Of a DNA stretch of 64,000 nt, positions 20,067-28,432 are shown in pieces. The DNA comes from an uncultured Opitutia bacterium (GTDB lineage: Bacteria > Verrucomicrobiota > Verrucomicrobiia > Opitutales > UBA953). A model generated the notes under the pieces. The model saw only the letters and a program-made list of their open reading frames with translations, did no database searches and was not told where the DNA came from. The first letter of the stretch is position 1. Each line of letters begins with the position of its first letter. The position numbers and the translations under genes are program-made. The DNA is taken from positions 186,001 to 250,000 of the forward strand of contig CAIOAN010000012.1 in assembly GCA_903855995.1 (NCBI GenBank). Reading direction: 5' to 3'.

Positions 20067-20846
20067 TCAACGGTCGCGCCGATACCAAGCGAAAAAGGCG
20101 GAGCCCATGCAGAGCAAGGCGAAGATTTCGTTAAAGCCCTTCATCACCACCGCCCCCATGATCATATCAGATGAAGCGGTGAGGCCGCTGATGCGCGGCG
20201 CCAGCCGGTAGGAGTCGTAGATCGGGTGTTCGCCGAAGATGAGCGCGGCCCAGAGCGGCAAGTCGGCGATCATGAGCGCAAACGAATAGAACATCGCCGC
20301 CCCGAAACTGATGCGCGGCAACACGCGCGAATGGGAGAGCAGCGGCCAGACCATCAGCACCGCGGGCAGGAACATCGACCAATGCTCAATCACGTGCAGG
20401 GGGCGGCTCCGCAAGGCAGCCTCGTAGAGCTCGGGGAAATGCCAGATTGAGAAAAACAGCGTGAAGAGCACGCCGCCGCCGAGGGGGTGCACAAGGACCC
20501 GCAGGATCTTTGTCAGGCGTGGTCGCGGAGCCAGAAACCCATCCGTCAACTCGGGGGGTAGGCCCGTCACCAGCAACGGCGCGGCCACGTAAATGAGCAG
20601 CATGTGCTGCAACATATGCGCGGAGAATAAGAACCCCTCCCCGAGCTGATCCAGGGGCGAGCCCACGGCGAGGTAACCCACCAGGACCCCGAGGTGAAAG
20701 CGGACCGCATAGCCGACCGGATACGCCTCGCGACCGGGGAGGCAGCGCTGGCGAAACGGGCCGCAGGCGAGCGAGTAGGCCCAAGAGGCGCCGACCACCA
20801 GCAGCAGGAGGAGCGGCTCGGTGTGCCAGTGGAGCGGGATGCGCAT
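20067..20846 (-). CDS. ctaG: Cytochrome c oxidase assembly protein, caa3 CtaG family
   Basis: 259 residues and about seven transmembrane helices. Family marks include a His-rich helix (FLFSAHMLQHMLLIYVAAPLLVTG, about 73-95), the segment LFFSIWHFPELYEAAL, and VIEHWSMFLPAVLMVWPLL. These histidines are thought to handle copper during assembly of the CuB centre in caa3-type oxidases. It lies downstream of coxBACD on the same strand but behind a terminator, so it may have its own promoter. The leader AGAAGGTGA is one of the few weak Shine-Dalgarno-like sequences here. Confidence 0.88.
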   Translation of the reverse strand: MRIPLHWHTEPLLLLLVVGASWAYSLACGPFRQRCLPGREAYPVGYAVRFHLGVLVGYLAVGSPLDQLGEGFLFSAHMLQHMLLIYVAAPLLVTGLPPELTDGFLAPRPRLTKILRVLVHPLGGGVLFTLFFSIWHFPELYEAALRSRPLHVIEHWSMFLPAVLMVWPLLSHSRVLPRISFGAAMFYSFALMIADLPLWAALIFGEHPIYDSYRLAPRISGLTASSDMIMGAVVMKGFNEIFALLCMGSAFFAWYRRDR

Positions 20847-20891
20847 TCACCTTCTAATTAAAGCAACCGCCTGCCTCCGCAAGCGTAGGCA

Positions 20892-20913
20892 CAAAAAAGC
20901 CCCTCACGGGGCT
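20892..20913 (-). terminator. Intrinsic terminator after the cox operon
   Basis: On the minus strand, AGCCCC-GTGA-GGGGCT is followed by a run of T (plus strand 20893-20898 is all A). It lies just after the coxD stop and before the ctaG start. Confidence 0.8.
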
Positions 20914-20937
20914 ACGGCCGACAGGAGCGTCTAGCGC

Positions 20938-21279
20938 TCAACTAAACCACTTCGGGTCGATGCGGTCGGGCGACAGCAAAGCGAGTAGTCCCGTAAAGGT
21001 CGCGAACGCCAACATGAGCGCTCCCACGAAGATCCAGAAGAGCAGGCGCTTGTCGTAGATCAGGTGCATGAACCACAGGATGACGGCGAAGAACTTGCCG
21101 GCGGACATGAGGCTGAGCACCGTCAGGACGACGGGCATCGGCACGGGCAGGAAGATCAGGACGATCTCCGCGCCGGTGACGACGGCCAGCCACAGGGCCA
21201 GCGTGATGAAGTGGTGATAGCGGCGAGTCTCCTCGGCGAGGAAGGCCGGGCTGGGAGCGGCTTCGGTAGAATGGGACAT
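20938..21279 (-). CDS. coxD: Cytochrome c oxidase subunit IV family protein
   Basis: 113 residues with three helices (about 26-46, 50-75 and 84-105). The last pair, ending in FVGALMLAFATFTGLLAL, and the AGKFFAVILWFMHLIYDKRLLFW core are typical of the prokaryotic subunit IV (COX4_pro) of heme-copper oxidases. It stabilises the CuB site and has no cofactor. It is the last gene of the coxBACD operon, 15 bp after coxC. Confidence 0.88.
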   Translation of the reverse strand: MSHSTEAAPSPAFLAEETRRYHHFITLALWLAVVTGAEIVLIFLPVPMPVVLTVLSLMSAGKFFAVILWFMHLIYDKRLLFWIFVGALMLAFATFTGLLALLSPDRIDPKWFS

Positions 21280-21294
21280 GGTCGGAAAGGTGGT

Positions 21295-21963
21295 TTATTT
21301 GGTGACGGCGGGAAGTCCAGTGCCCCAGAAGCCGTTGGGCCCGAGATACTCGACGAGATAGACCGCCGTGAAGATGATAATCCAGACGATGTCGACGAAG
21401 TGCCAGTAAAGGCCCGCGACTTCGACATCGAGCGCGCCGACGTGGCCGCCCAGCTTGCCGGTAAAGCTGTAGAAATACATCAGGATGAGCCAGAGCACGC
21501 CGATGGCGACGTGCGTGCCGTGCGTGCCAGTGAGGACGTAGAACGTCGAGCCCAGCACGCTATTCTGGATCGTCAGGCCCTGGTGATAGAAGTGTGTGAA
21601 CTCGAAGACCTGGCAGCCCAGGAAGATCAGGCCGAAGAAGATCACGCCGAGGACATTGCGGCGAAAGGACTTGATCTGGCCCTTGTGCATCGCGGAAACC
21701 GCGAGCGCCATCAGGAACGAGGACATCAGCAGGATAAACGTCGAGAAGGACGTCAGTTCGATGTTGAACAGGTTCTGGATGAAGCGCTGGTGGCCTTCGG
21801 CGTCGGTGAAGCCGGCGGGGTAGAGCTTACGGTAGAGCAGGTGCGTCGAGATCAGGGTCCCGAAGAACATGCAATCCGAGGCCAAGAAGAGCCACATGAT
21901 GAGCTTCTTGTGGTCGATCCCGGTGGAGGTGGGCGCATCGTGCGCGGCGGCGTTTTCAGACAT
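21295..21963 (-). CDS. coxC: Cytochrome c oxidase subunit III
   Basis: 222 residues with five helices, the short five-helix form found in caa3 oxidases rather than the seven-helix mitochondrial form. It starts with KLIMWLFLASDCMFFGTLISTHLL and contains the conserved THGTHVAIGVLWLILMY and GLYWHFVDIVWIIIF (HFVD motif). The two helices missing from this subunit are probably those appended to subunit I. It lies 36 bp after coxA. Confidence 0.93.
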   Translation of the reverse strand: MSENAAAHDAPTSTGIDHKKLIMWLFLASDCMFFGTLISTHLLYRKLYPAGFTDAEGHQRFIQNLFNIELTSFSTFILLMSSFLMALAVSAMHKGQIKSFRRNVLGVIFFGLIFLGCQVFEFTHFYHQGLTIQNSVLGSTFYVLTGTHGTHVAIGVLWLILMYFYSFTGKLGGHVGALDVEVAGLYWHFVDIVWIIIFTAVYLVEYLGPNGFWGTGLPAVTK

Positions 21964-21999
21964 GGAGGTCGAAGTTGGAAATGAGCGGTGAGACGTTGA

Positions 22000-24036
22000 T
22001 CAGTGGGCGGCGGTCTCGGTCGGCGCCGGGGAGCCGGCGACAGCAGGAGTCTTGAGCATGTAGCCGCCCGGACCTTCGAGGGCCCAGAGCCAGATGCCGA
22101 CAATCAGGACACCGAGGCCCGTGATGACGATCCAGCCGGCGTGCGGGACGCCCATGGCCATCATCGGCATGCCGAAACCGGCGAAGAGGAAGCCCGCGGA
22201 GGCGAGCAGCGGCATCCAGGACTGGCTGGGCATGTGGACACCGGCCTCACCGCCGTCGTTCTCAAACCCGATGCGCTTGCCACCGTGCTTGTCTTCAAAG
22301 AAGGCGTCGCGCGCGGCGATGACCGGAGCCTGCGCGAAGTTATATTCCGGCACCGGCGAAGGCAGCGACCATTCGAGCGTGCGTCCGTCCCATGGATCGC
22401 TGGCGCACTTCTTGCCCTTGAAGGCCGTCCAGACGAGGTTGACGAATGAGATGAACACGCCGAGGCCGAGGATGTAGGCGCCAATCGTGGCCACGAAATT
22501 CCAGGTCTCCCAGCCGAAGCCGGCGTGGTAGGTGTGTGTGCGGCGCGGCTGGCCGGCGAGGCCGAGGTAGTGCATCGGACCGAAGGCGAGATTGAAGCCG
22601 AGGATGACCATGCCCGAGGCGATATAGGCGACCGTGGCGTTCGGCATGCGGCCGAAGATCTTCGGGAACCAGAAATACAGGCCGGCCATCAGGCCAAGGA
22701 GCACGCCACCGAGGAGCACGTAGTGGAAGTGCGCGATGACGAAGTAGCTATCCTGCTGCTGGGCGTCGGCGGGAGCCGAGGAGTGCATGACGCCGGAGAA
22801 ACCGCCGCACATGAACATCCAGATAAAGCCAAGGGAGAGGACCATCGGCGGCGTGAAGCGGACGCGGCCGCCCCAGATTGTGCCGAGCCAGTTGAAGATC
22901 TTGACGCCCGTCGGGACGGCGATGGCCATCGTGAGGAGCGAGAAGGCGGCGGTGGGCACGGGGCCGAGGCCGGTCGTGAACATGTGGTGGCTCCAGACGG
23001 CGAAGCCGAGGAAGCCGATGACGGCGCCGGAGAAGACGATGATCGGGTAACCGAAGAGCGACTTACCGGAGAAGGTCGGGAGGATTTCCGAGACGATACC
23101 CATCGCCGGCAGCACGAGGATGTAGACTTCGGGGTGGCCGAAAATCCAGAAGAGGTGCTGCCAGAGGATAGGCTGGCCACCGGCGGACGGGTTGAAGAAG
23201 TTGGCGCCGAAGGCGCGGTCGAACATGAGCTCGATGAGCGCGACCGTGATGGCCGGGAAGGCGAGGATGATGAGGATCGCGGTGACGAGCGTCATCCAGG
23301 TGAACACGGGCAGGCGCATCATGGTCATGCCCTTGGCGCGCATGTTGATGATGGTACAGATGAAGTTGAAGGAGGCAGCAAGGGAGGCGATGCCCAGCAC
23401 CTGGATGCCGATGATCCAGAAATCCGTGCCCACCCCGGTGAAACGCGGCGCGTGGAGCGAGGCGTCGGCTTGGCCGAACGTGCCCGAGAGCGGTGCGTAG
23501 CTGAACCAACCGTTGGCGGGGGCGAAGTCCGTGTAGACCAGGTTCTTGTGCCATTCGAAGTTATTGAACCAACCGGCGAGGTGGCCGAACTCGAAAAGCC
23601 AGGAAGCGTTGAGCACGAAGGCGCCGAACACGAAGGTCCAGAGCGAGAACGCGTTCAGACGGGGGAAGGCGACGTCGCGCGCACCGATCTGCAGGGGCAC
23701 GAGGAAGTTGAAGAACGCGGCCGAGAGCGGCATGACCCCGAGGAAGATCATCGTCGTGCCGTGCATGGTGAACAGTTGGTTATACATGCGCGCGGTCACG
23801 AAATCGTTGTCCGGGCGGATCAGCTGGGTGCGGATCGCGAGGGCTTCGACGCCGCCGACGAGGAAGTAGAACATGGCGAACGCTCCGTAGAGGATGCCGA
23901 TCTTCTTGTGGTCGACGGTCGTCAACCAGTCAGACCAGCCGGTCGTACGGTCCGGACGGAGGAGGCCGAGGTCGCTGCGCTCGGGCGCCAGCTCGAGCTT
24001 GCTGGCGACGGGGGCGTGATGGGAATCGTGGGACAT
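22000..24036 (-). CDS. coxA: Cytochrome c oxidase subunit I (caa3 type)
   Basis: 678 residues, longer than the ~530 of aa3 oxidases. Heme and copper ligands are in LFTMHGTTMIFLGVMP, WQHLFWIFGHPEVYILVLP (CuB His and the cross-linked Tyr region), VWSHHMFTTG and YFVIAHFHYVLLGG. The catalytic core reduces oxygen to water and pumps protons. About 100 extra C-terminal residues include two further helices (MPLLASAGFLFAGFGMP and WIVITGLGVLIVGIWLWAL), as in the caa3 branch where subunit I carries the first two helices of subunit III. It is the second gene of the operon. Confidence 0.96.
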   Translation of the reverse strand: MSHDSHHAPVASKLELAPERSDLGLLRPDRTTGWSDWLTTVDHKKIGILYGAFAMFYFLVGGVEALAIRTQLIRPDNDFVTARMYNQLFTMHGTTMIFLGVMPLSAAFFNFLVPLQIGARDVAFPRLNAFSLWTFVFGAFVLNASWLFEFGHLAGWFNNFEWHKNLVYTDFAPANGWFSYAPLSGTFGQADASLHAPRFTGVGTDFWIIGIQVLGIASLAASFNFICTIINMRAKGMTMMRLPVFTWMTLVTAILIILAFPAITVALIELMFDRAFGANFFNPSAGGQPILWQHLFWIFGHPEVYILVLPAMGIVSEILPTFSGKSLFGYPIIVFSGAVIGFLGFAVWSHHMFTTGLGPVPTAAFSLLTMAIAVPTGVKIFNWLGTIWGGRVRFTPPMVLSLGFIWMFMCGGFSGVMHSSAPADAQQQDSYFVIAHFHYVLLGGVLLGLMAGLYFWFPKIFGRMPNATVAYIASGMVILGFNLAFGPMHYLGLAGQPRRTHTYHAGFGWETWNFVATIGAYILGLGVFISFVNLVWTAFKGKKCASDPWDGRTLEWSLPSPVPEYNFAQAPVIAARDAFFEDKHGGKRIGFENDGGEAGVHMPSQSWMPLLASAGFLFAGFGMPMMAMGVPHAGWIVITGLGVLIVGIWLWALEGPGGYMLKTPAVAGSPAPTETAAH

Positions 24037-24057
24037 TTGAGGAGAAAAGGTCGGGGT

Positions 24058-25341
24058 TTATTTAAGCGTGAGGAGGTATTCCGCGAGGCAGTCGAGCTCA
24101 TGGTCGGTGAACTTCTGCTGGGTCTCATTGAGACCGGCCACGTTGAACATCTTGTAGAAGTGCATGCGGTTGCCGGGCTTGACGTCCTTGGTCGGCTTAC
24201 CGTCGGCGCCCGTGGCGACACCCGAGGAGCCGATCCACTTGATGAGATTGGCCTTGAGCACGGCGTTATCGACCGCGACCGAGGATTCGGTGTTCTTATC
24301 CTTCTGCTCGAGGGCGAGCTGGGCCTTGGGATCGCGGTTGTCGAGCCAGGCGCCGGCGAGCGATTTGCGCGAGGCAACGTGCGTGAGGTCCGGAGCGAAC
24401 GCACCGGCGGCCATAGGGTTGCCATTGATGTTGTGGCACATCACGCAGGTCTTGGTGCCAAAGAGAGCCTTGCCCGTCTCGGCCTTACTGCCGGCGGCGA
24501 CAGGCTGGGAGTCGGTCTTCTGCTTCTGCACCCACTTGGCGAACTCCGCCGGCTCGACGACTTCAACGCGGAAAAGCATGTAGGCATGGGAGTCGCCGCA
24601 GAACTCGGCGCACTGGCCGTAGTAGTGGCCGACTTCGTCGCCCTGGATCCACATATGATTCTTACGACCAGGCATGAGGTCGACCTTGCCGGCGATCTTC
24701 GGAATCCAGAAAGAGTGGATGACGTCTTCCGAGCGGAGATTGATGCGCACGGCCTTACCCTTCGGGATCACGAACTCATTCGGGACGGAACGCTTGTTGT
24801 CGTTGGTCAGGCCGAACTGCGGATACTCGAAGCGGAACCACCACTGCTTGCCGATGACATCAATCTCGAGCACCTGCTCCTCGACGACCTTCGCATAGTT
24901 TTCCTTGGCGCCTTCGACGCGGGGATACCAAGCGGCAAGCTTCGAAGTCGGGACCGCCGCATCGGGTACGTCATCGTCATACCAGATCGCACTGAGCGTC
25001 GGGATGGCGATGATGACCAAGGCGCCGATGGACGCGGTAATCAGGCCGATTTCGACGAGAGGGTTGCCGTGGCCTTCTTCGATGCGCGGGGCGTTCTCAT
25101 CACCGGGCCGGGCGCGGAACTTGATGACCGCATAGACCAGCAGGCCGCCGACGAGGGCGAAGAGGACGACCACGAGCCAGACGGTGTCCATGAAGACATC
25201 ATACTGGACCTGAGCCACCGGGCCCTTGGGGTCCAAGGTGGACTGGCGGACGTTCATGTCGGCCTTGGAGCAACCGGCCACGACGAGGGCCAGAATGGGG
25301 GTGGCCAACAGACCTACCCGACTAAAGAAGCGAGAAAACAT
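24058..25341 (-). CDS. coxB: Cytochrome c oxidase subunit II fused to cytochrome c
   Basis: 427 residues. A lipoprotein signal (LALVVAGC) is followed by two helices (about 48-68 and 88-110) and the CuA domain, whose ligands lie in VIHSFWIP and CAEFCGDSHAYM. A C-terminal cytochrome c domain with CVMCH (about 300) and an axial Met in the final part completes it. This subunit II-cytochrome c fusion defines caa3-type terminal oxidases, which take electrons through the attached heme c. It is the first gene of the operon, preceded by a good promoter match. Confidence 0.95.
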   Translation of the reverse strand: MFSRFFSRVGLLATPILALVVAGCSKADMNVRQSTLDPKGPVAQVQYDVFMDTVWLVVVLFALVGGLLVYAVIKFRARPGDENAPRIEEGHGNPLVEIGLITASIGALVIIAIPTLSAIWYDDDVPDAAVPTSKLAAWYPRVEGAKENYAKVVEEQVLEIDVIGKQWWFRFEYPQFGLTNDNKRSVPNEFVIPKGKAVRINLRSEDVIHSFWIPKIAGKVDLMPGRKNHMWIQGDEVGHYYGQCAEFCGDSHAYMLFRVEVVEPAEFAKWVQKQKTDSQPVAAGSKAETGKALFGTKTCVMCHNINGNPMAAGAFAPDLTHVASRKSLAGAWLDNRDPKAQLALEQKDKNTESSVAVDNAVLKANLIKWIGSSGVATGADGKPTKDVKPGNRMHFYKMFNVAGLNETQQKFTDHELDCLAEYLLTLK

Positions 25342-25379
25342 AAAGGATGAGTTTCGGACGCCGGAAAATCCGTAAAAAG

Positions 25380-25408
25380 TATGTAATTTGCAAGCCCCCG
25401 CCTCCCAA
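25380..25408 (-). promoter_or_regulatory. Predicted sigma70-type promoter of coxB
   Basis: Reading the minus strand: TTGGGA (25408-25403), a 17-bp spacer, then TACATA (25385-25380), about 38 bp before the coxB ATG. It lies at the edge of an AT-rich island (about 25425-25495) that also carries a perfect TATAAT at 25467-25472 pointing toward folP, without a good -35 partner. Confidence 0.45.
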
Positions 25409-25595
25409 ATCGCCTTACTAGCGGGCGGAAATCAAAATGGGCGAAATTTTGTTTATGTAAAATACTTATAATTAACGACTTAACTAATATATCACCCCAT
25501 CAAATCGCCTAATGAGGCCTCCCTCTGCCCCCTTCTACCCAACTTCCCCCTTGGTGGTTGCACCGCCCGCCGCCGTCTTTAACCCCCAAGGAGAG

Positions 25596-26459
25596 ATGTC
25601 CTGGAGCAGCCCACATGGCACCCCCTTGCCCGACTGGCGAAGCCGCACGGTGGTCATGGCCATCATGAATCTCACCCCGGATTCTTTTTCCGATGGCGGC
25701 GCGATTATGAGTCCTGACAGTGCGCTGCGCCGGGCCGAACTCCTGCTGAACGAAGGGGCCGAGGTACTTGATCTGGGTGCGGAATCCACGCGACCTGGCG
25801 CCATGCCCGTCGACGCCGCCACCGAACTCAGCCGTCTCCTTCCCGTCATCGCGGCGCTGCGCCGGCGTTTTCCCGCGGCCGTTCTTTCCGTCGACACCTA
25901 TAAGGCCGAAGTCGCCCGCGCCACGGTCGCCGCCGGCGCCGACCTGGTCAACGATGTCGAGGGAGGTCGCTTTGGAGCCCGTGGAATGGAGTCCCCGATG
26001 GCCTCGGCCTGTGCTGCGCTACGCTGTCCGCTGATCTTGATGCACCGCCGGCCAGCCGCAGCCTACACGGATTTCTGGTCAGAAGTAACCGACGATTTGC
26101 GGACCTCGATACGCCGCGCACTGGCCGCCGGCCTGCCCGCCGAACAAATCTGGACCGATCCAGGTTTTGGTTTCGGCAAGACCCCCGCTCAGAATCTCGC
26201 GCTCGTCCGGAACCTTGAACGCATCTCCGCTCTAGGGTTTCCGGTCATGCTCGGCGCTAGTCGCAAGTCGACCTTGGGCGCAGTCTTGCAGGAAACCGAC
26301 CCGCTCCAGCGCGAACCCGGTAATATCGCGGCCATGGTGTGGGGCGTCAGCCGTGGTTGCTCGATGATCCGCACCCATGCGGTCGCGGAAATCCAGCCCT
26401 ACCTCCGGATGGCCGAGGCCATGCGGCGTGGTCAGAACTGGCAGGCGGAAGAATCCTAA
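25596..26459 (+). CDS. folP: Dihydropteroate synthase
   Basis: 287 residues from ATG 25596. An earlier in-frame ATG at 25512 would add 28 unconserved residues. The chosen start is preceded by AAGGAG, although very close, and places MAIMNLTPDSFSDGG about 20 residues in, as in other FolP proteins. Other signatures are LDLGAESTRPGA, SVDTYKAEVA, DLVNDVEGG and IWTDPGFGFGKT, with MLGASRKS near the end. It joins p-aminobenzoate to the pterin in folate synthesis. The other folate gene here is folC at 36.2 kb. A hairpin overlapping its stop codon ends the transcript. Confidence 0.93.
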   Translation: MSWSSPHGTPLPDWRSRTVVMAIMNLTPDSFSDGGAIMSPDSALRRAELLLNEGAEVLDLGAESTRPGAMPVDAATELSRLLPVIAALRRRFPAAVLSVDTYKAEVARATVAAGADLVNDVEGGRFGARGMESPMASACAALRCPLILMHRRPAAAYTDFWSEVTDDLRTSIRRALAAGLPAEQIWTDPGFGFGKTPAQNLALVRNLERISALGFPVMLGASRKSTLGAVLQETDPLQREPGNIAAMVWGVSRGCSMIRTHAVAEIQPYLRMAEAMRRGQNWQAEES

Positions 26460-26482
26460 AAGAGGCCTCTTAAGGCCTCTTT
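26459..26482. terminator. Hairpin terminator between folP and tRNA-Thr
   Basis: A perfect 10-bp stem AAAGAGGCCT / AGGCCTCTTT with loop CTTA, starting at the last base of the folP stop codon. On the minus strand it is followed by TTTT, so it can also end the convergent tRNA transcript. Confidence 0.75.
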
Positions 26483-26501
26483 GCGGAGGGCGGATCGGAA
26501 A

Positions 26502-26577
26502 TGGAGCCAGCAGTCGGGCTTGAACCGACGACCTGCCGCTTACAAGGCGGCTGCTCTACCAACTGAGCTATGCTGGC
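26502..26577 (-). tRNA. tRNA-Thr (anticodon TGT)
   Basis: 76 nt on the minus strand with all four arms: acceptor GCCAGCA/TGCTGGC, D-arm GCTC/GAGC, anticodon stem GCCGC/GCGGC enclosing CTTGTAA (anticodon TGT), T-arm GTCGG/CCGAC with TTCAAGC loop, discriminator T, and an encoded CCA end. It reads ACN threonine codons. Confidence 0.97.
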
Positions 26578-26592
26578 CAAATCCGTCATTCA

Positions 26593-26621
26593 CAGACTTG
26601 TTCACAGCCCGAGTCTGTCAA
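26593..26621 (-). promoter_or_regulatory. Possible promoter of tRNA-Thr
   Basis: On the minus strand a perfect TTGACA (26621-26616) is followed 17 bp later by AGTCTG, a poor -10, about 16 bp before the tRNA 5' end. Position fits, the -10 does not. Confidence 0.4.
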
Positions 26622-26699
26622 CCTTCCGCATCGGGCGTGTTTAGGGGTTGAAATGGATTTGTTTTTGAACGGAATTCAAACCCCCCAAGCCCCGAAACC

Positions 26700-28343
26700 A
26701 TGCGTATCCCTGTTTCCCTCCTTGTGCTCTGTGCTGGCATCGCCGGCTGCACCTCCTCCGTCGACAGCTCACTCGCCGATGTCGTCGAGATTCAGTCCAG
26801 CCCGAGCAGCGCCGCGATTCGCCTCAACGGCACGCTGGTGGGCCGCACGCCTACTAAGCTGACGCTTGACCGCACGCAGAACTACGACCTGCAGGTCGGC
26901 AAGGGTGGCTACACCGCCGAAAGCACCACGCTTAAGCCTCACCTGGTCACGACCAATGAAGGCATCGAGTTCGGCTTCCCCGCCACGATCAAAGTCAATC
27001 TCACCAAGGTCGCCGACGCCGGTGACGCCGTGGTCCCCGCCGGCGACCTGGCTGAATTTAAAAACGTGACCAAGAAGGTGGTCGGCGATGAGCCGAGCGC
27101 CGCCGCCAGCACCCGCGCTGACATCGCCTCCGCCAAGGAAGCCGCCACAAAGATCAAAGCCGAACTCGCCCGCCGTGAAGCCGCCAGCAAGGCGACCCTC
27201 GCCGCCATCGCCAAGTCCATCGCCGAAGCCAAGGCTGCCGCCGCTTCCGACACCGCCGCCCAGGCGAAGATCGCCGAAGCCGAGCTGGCACTTAAGGAAG
27301 CCACCGCCGAGGCGGAAGCCGTGCGCGCCAAGGCCGAGAACTCCCTTCGCAACATCGAGTCCCGCCGCCTCGCCCTCGAGAGCCCCAGCAAACAGGCTCA
27401 GGTTAAGTTCGAAGCCGAAAAGGCCGCCGTCGCCCAGAACGTCGCCGCCGCTGACGGGAAGGTCGCCGAAGCCCATAATGCCGTGACCGCCGCCGCCGTC
27501 CGCGGCTCCAGCCTTCTCGCCACCGAAGAACGCCTCGCCAAACTGGAAGCTTCTTATGCCGCTGAAGTGAAGGCCCTCAACGCCACCCAGGCGAACAGCA
27601 ACGCCGCCCTCAAGGCTCTCAACGCCCGCACGGAAGAACTCGCCCGCATCAACGTGGGTGGTATCAAGGCCGCGAAGGCCGAAGCCTCCAAGGAACTCGC
27701 CGACATCCAGAAAGCCCTGGAAGAACAGAAGACTGCCGCTGGCAAGGCCCAGGAAGAACTCGCCGCCGCCAAGGCCCAGGAAGAACTCGCCGCCGCCAAG
27801 GCCGAGGCCGCCAAGAATTCCGCCGGCGGCGCCGAGAAGGCTCTGGCCGAAGCCAAACTCGCCAATGCCAAGGCCCTCGCGGAAGCCAATGCGAATGCCG
27901 ACAAGGCGATCTCCGACGCCAATGCCCAGCTGAAGTCTCTTCAGGATAAGCTCGCCGCCAATGAGAAGGACGCGGGCGAGAAGCTCGCCGCCGCCGACAA
28001 AGCGCTCGCCGAGACCAAGGAGAACGCCGCGCGCGCCCTCGCCGAAACGAAGGCCGAGAGCGAGAAGCTCCTCGCCGCCGCCAAGGAAGCCGGTGAAACC
28101 AAGTTTGCCGAAGCCACCAAGGCCGCCGAGAAAGCCCTCGCGGATGCCCGCCTCGACGCCGAAGCCAAGATCGCCGAGGCCACCAAGGTCGCCACCGAAG
28201 CCAAGGCCAAGGCCGAGAAGCTCGCCTACTCGGAGTTCAACGCCCGCTACGCGCTGCTCGAAAGCCGCCTCCGCTCCAAGGCCATCACGGCTGACCAGTA
28301 TAAAGACCAGCTCGCTGCGCTCCGCAAGGAACTCGGCCTCTGA
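26700..28343 (+). CDS. Lipoprotein with PEGA domain and a long Ala/Lys/Glu-rich helical domain
   Basis: 547 residues. The lipobox is LCAGIAGC (Cys at about 17). Residues about 30-100 form a PEGA-type beta domain (VEIQSSPSSAAIRLNGTLVGRTPTKLTL). From about 130 to 515 the protein is almost pure Ala/Lys/Glu/Leu with no Pro, a long continuous helix or coiled coil; it contains a short internal duplication, AQEELAAAK repeated at about 350. A conserved-looking C-terminal cap follows (YSEFNARYALLESRLRSKAITADQYKDQLAALRKEL). It resembles cell-envelope spacer or TolA-like proteins. It has its own terminator. Function unknown; a peptidoglycan or envelope-spanning role is a guess. Confidence 0.7.
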   Translation: MRIPVSLLVLCAGIAGCTSSVDSSLADVVEIQSSPSSAAIRLNGTLVGRTPTKLTLDRTQNYDLQVGKGGYTAESTTLKPHLVTTNEGIEFGFPATIKVNLTKVADAGDAVVPAGDLAEFKNVTKKVVGDEPSAAASTRADIASAKEAATKIKAELARREAASKATLAAIAKSIAEAKAAAASDTAAQAKIAEAELALKEATAEAEAVRAKAENSLRNIESRRLALESPSKQAQVKFEAEKAAVAQNVAAADGKVAEAHNAVTAAAVRGSSLLATEERLAKLEASYAAEVKALNATQANSNAALKALNARTEELARINVGGIKAAKAEASKELADIQKALEEQKTAAGKAQEELAAAKAQEELAAAKAEAAKNSAGGAEKALAEAKLANAKALAEANANADKAISDANAQLKSLQDKLAANEKDAGEKLAAADKALAETKENAARALAETKAESEKLLAAAKEAGETKFAEATKAAEKALADARLDAEAKIAEATKVATEAKAKAEKLAYSEFNARYALLESRLRSKAITADQYKDQLAALRKELGL

Positions 28344-28365
28344 TTCGTCCGCCCGCGCGACACAC

Positions 28366-28394
28366 AAAGCCCGACCCTCTGGTCGGGCTTTTTT
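28366..28394 (+). terminator. Intrinsic terminator after the PEGA lipoprotein gene
   Basis: An 11-bp perfect stem (28366-28376 with 28381-28391), loop CTCT, followed by TTT continuing the T-run (TTTTTT at 28389-28394). Confidence 0.9.
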
Positions 28395-28432
28395 GTTGGA
28401 AGCATGGCCAAGGCCCGCACCTTGTAGGGCCT

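Noticed and set aside
22525-25350. A 941-codon open frame on the plus strand, opposite coxA and coxB
   Set aside because: It is the antisense shadow of two strongly conserved genes. Its translation is low-complexity (Asp/Glu/Gly/Val/Arg-rich) with no recognisable domain, as expected in GC-rich DNA.
26769-28367. A 532-codon Gly/Leu-rich open frame on the minus strand
   Set aside because: It is the mirror of the Ala/Glu/Lys-rich helical part of the PEGA lipoprotein, whose periodic codons leave the opposite strand open. It also runs through the lipoprotein's terminator.
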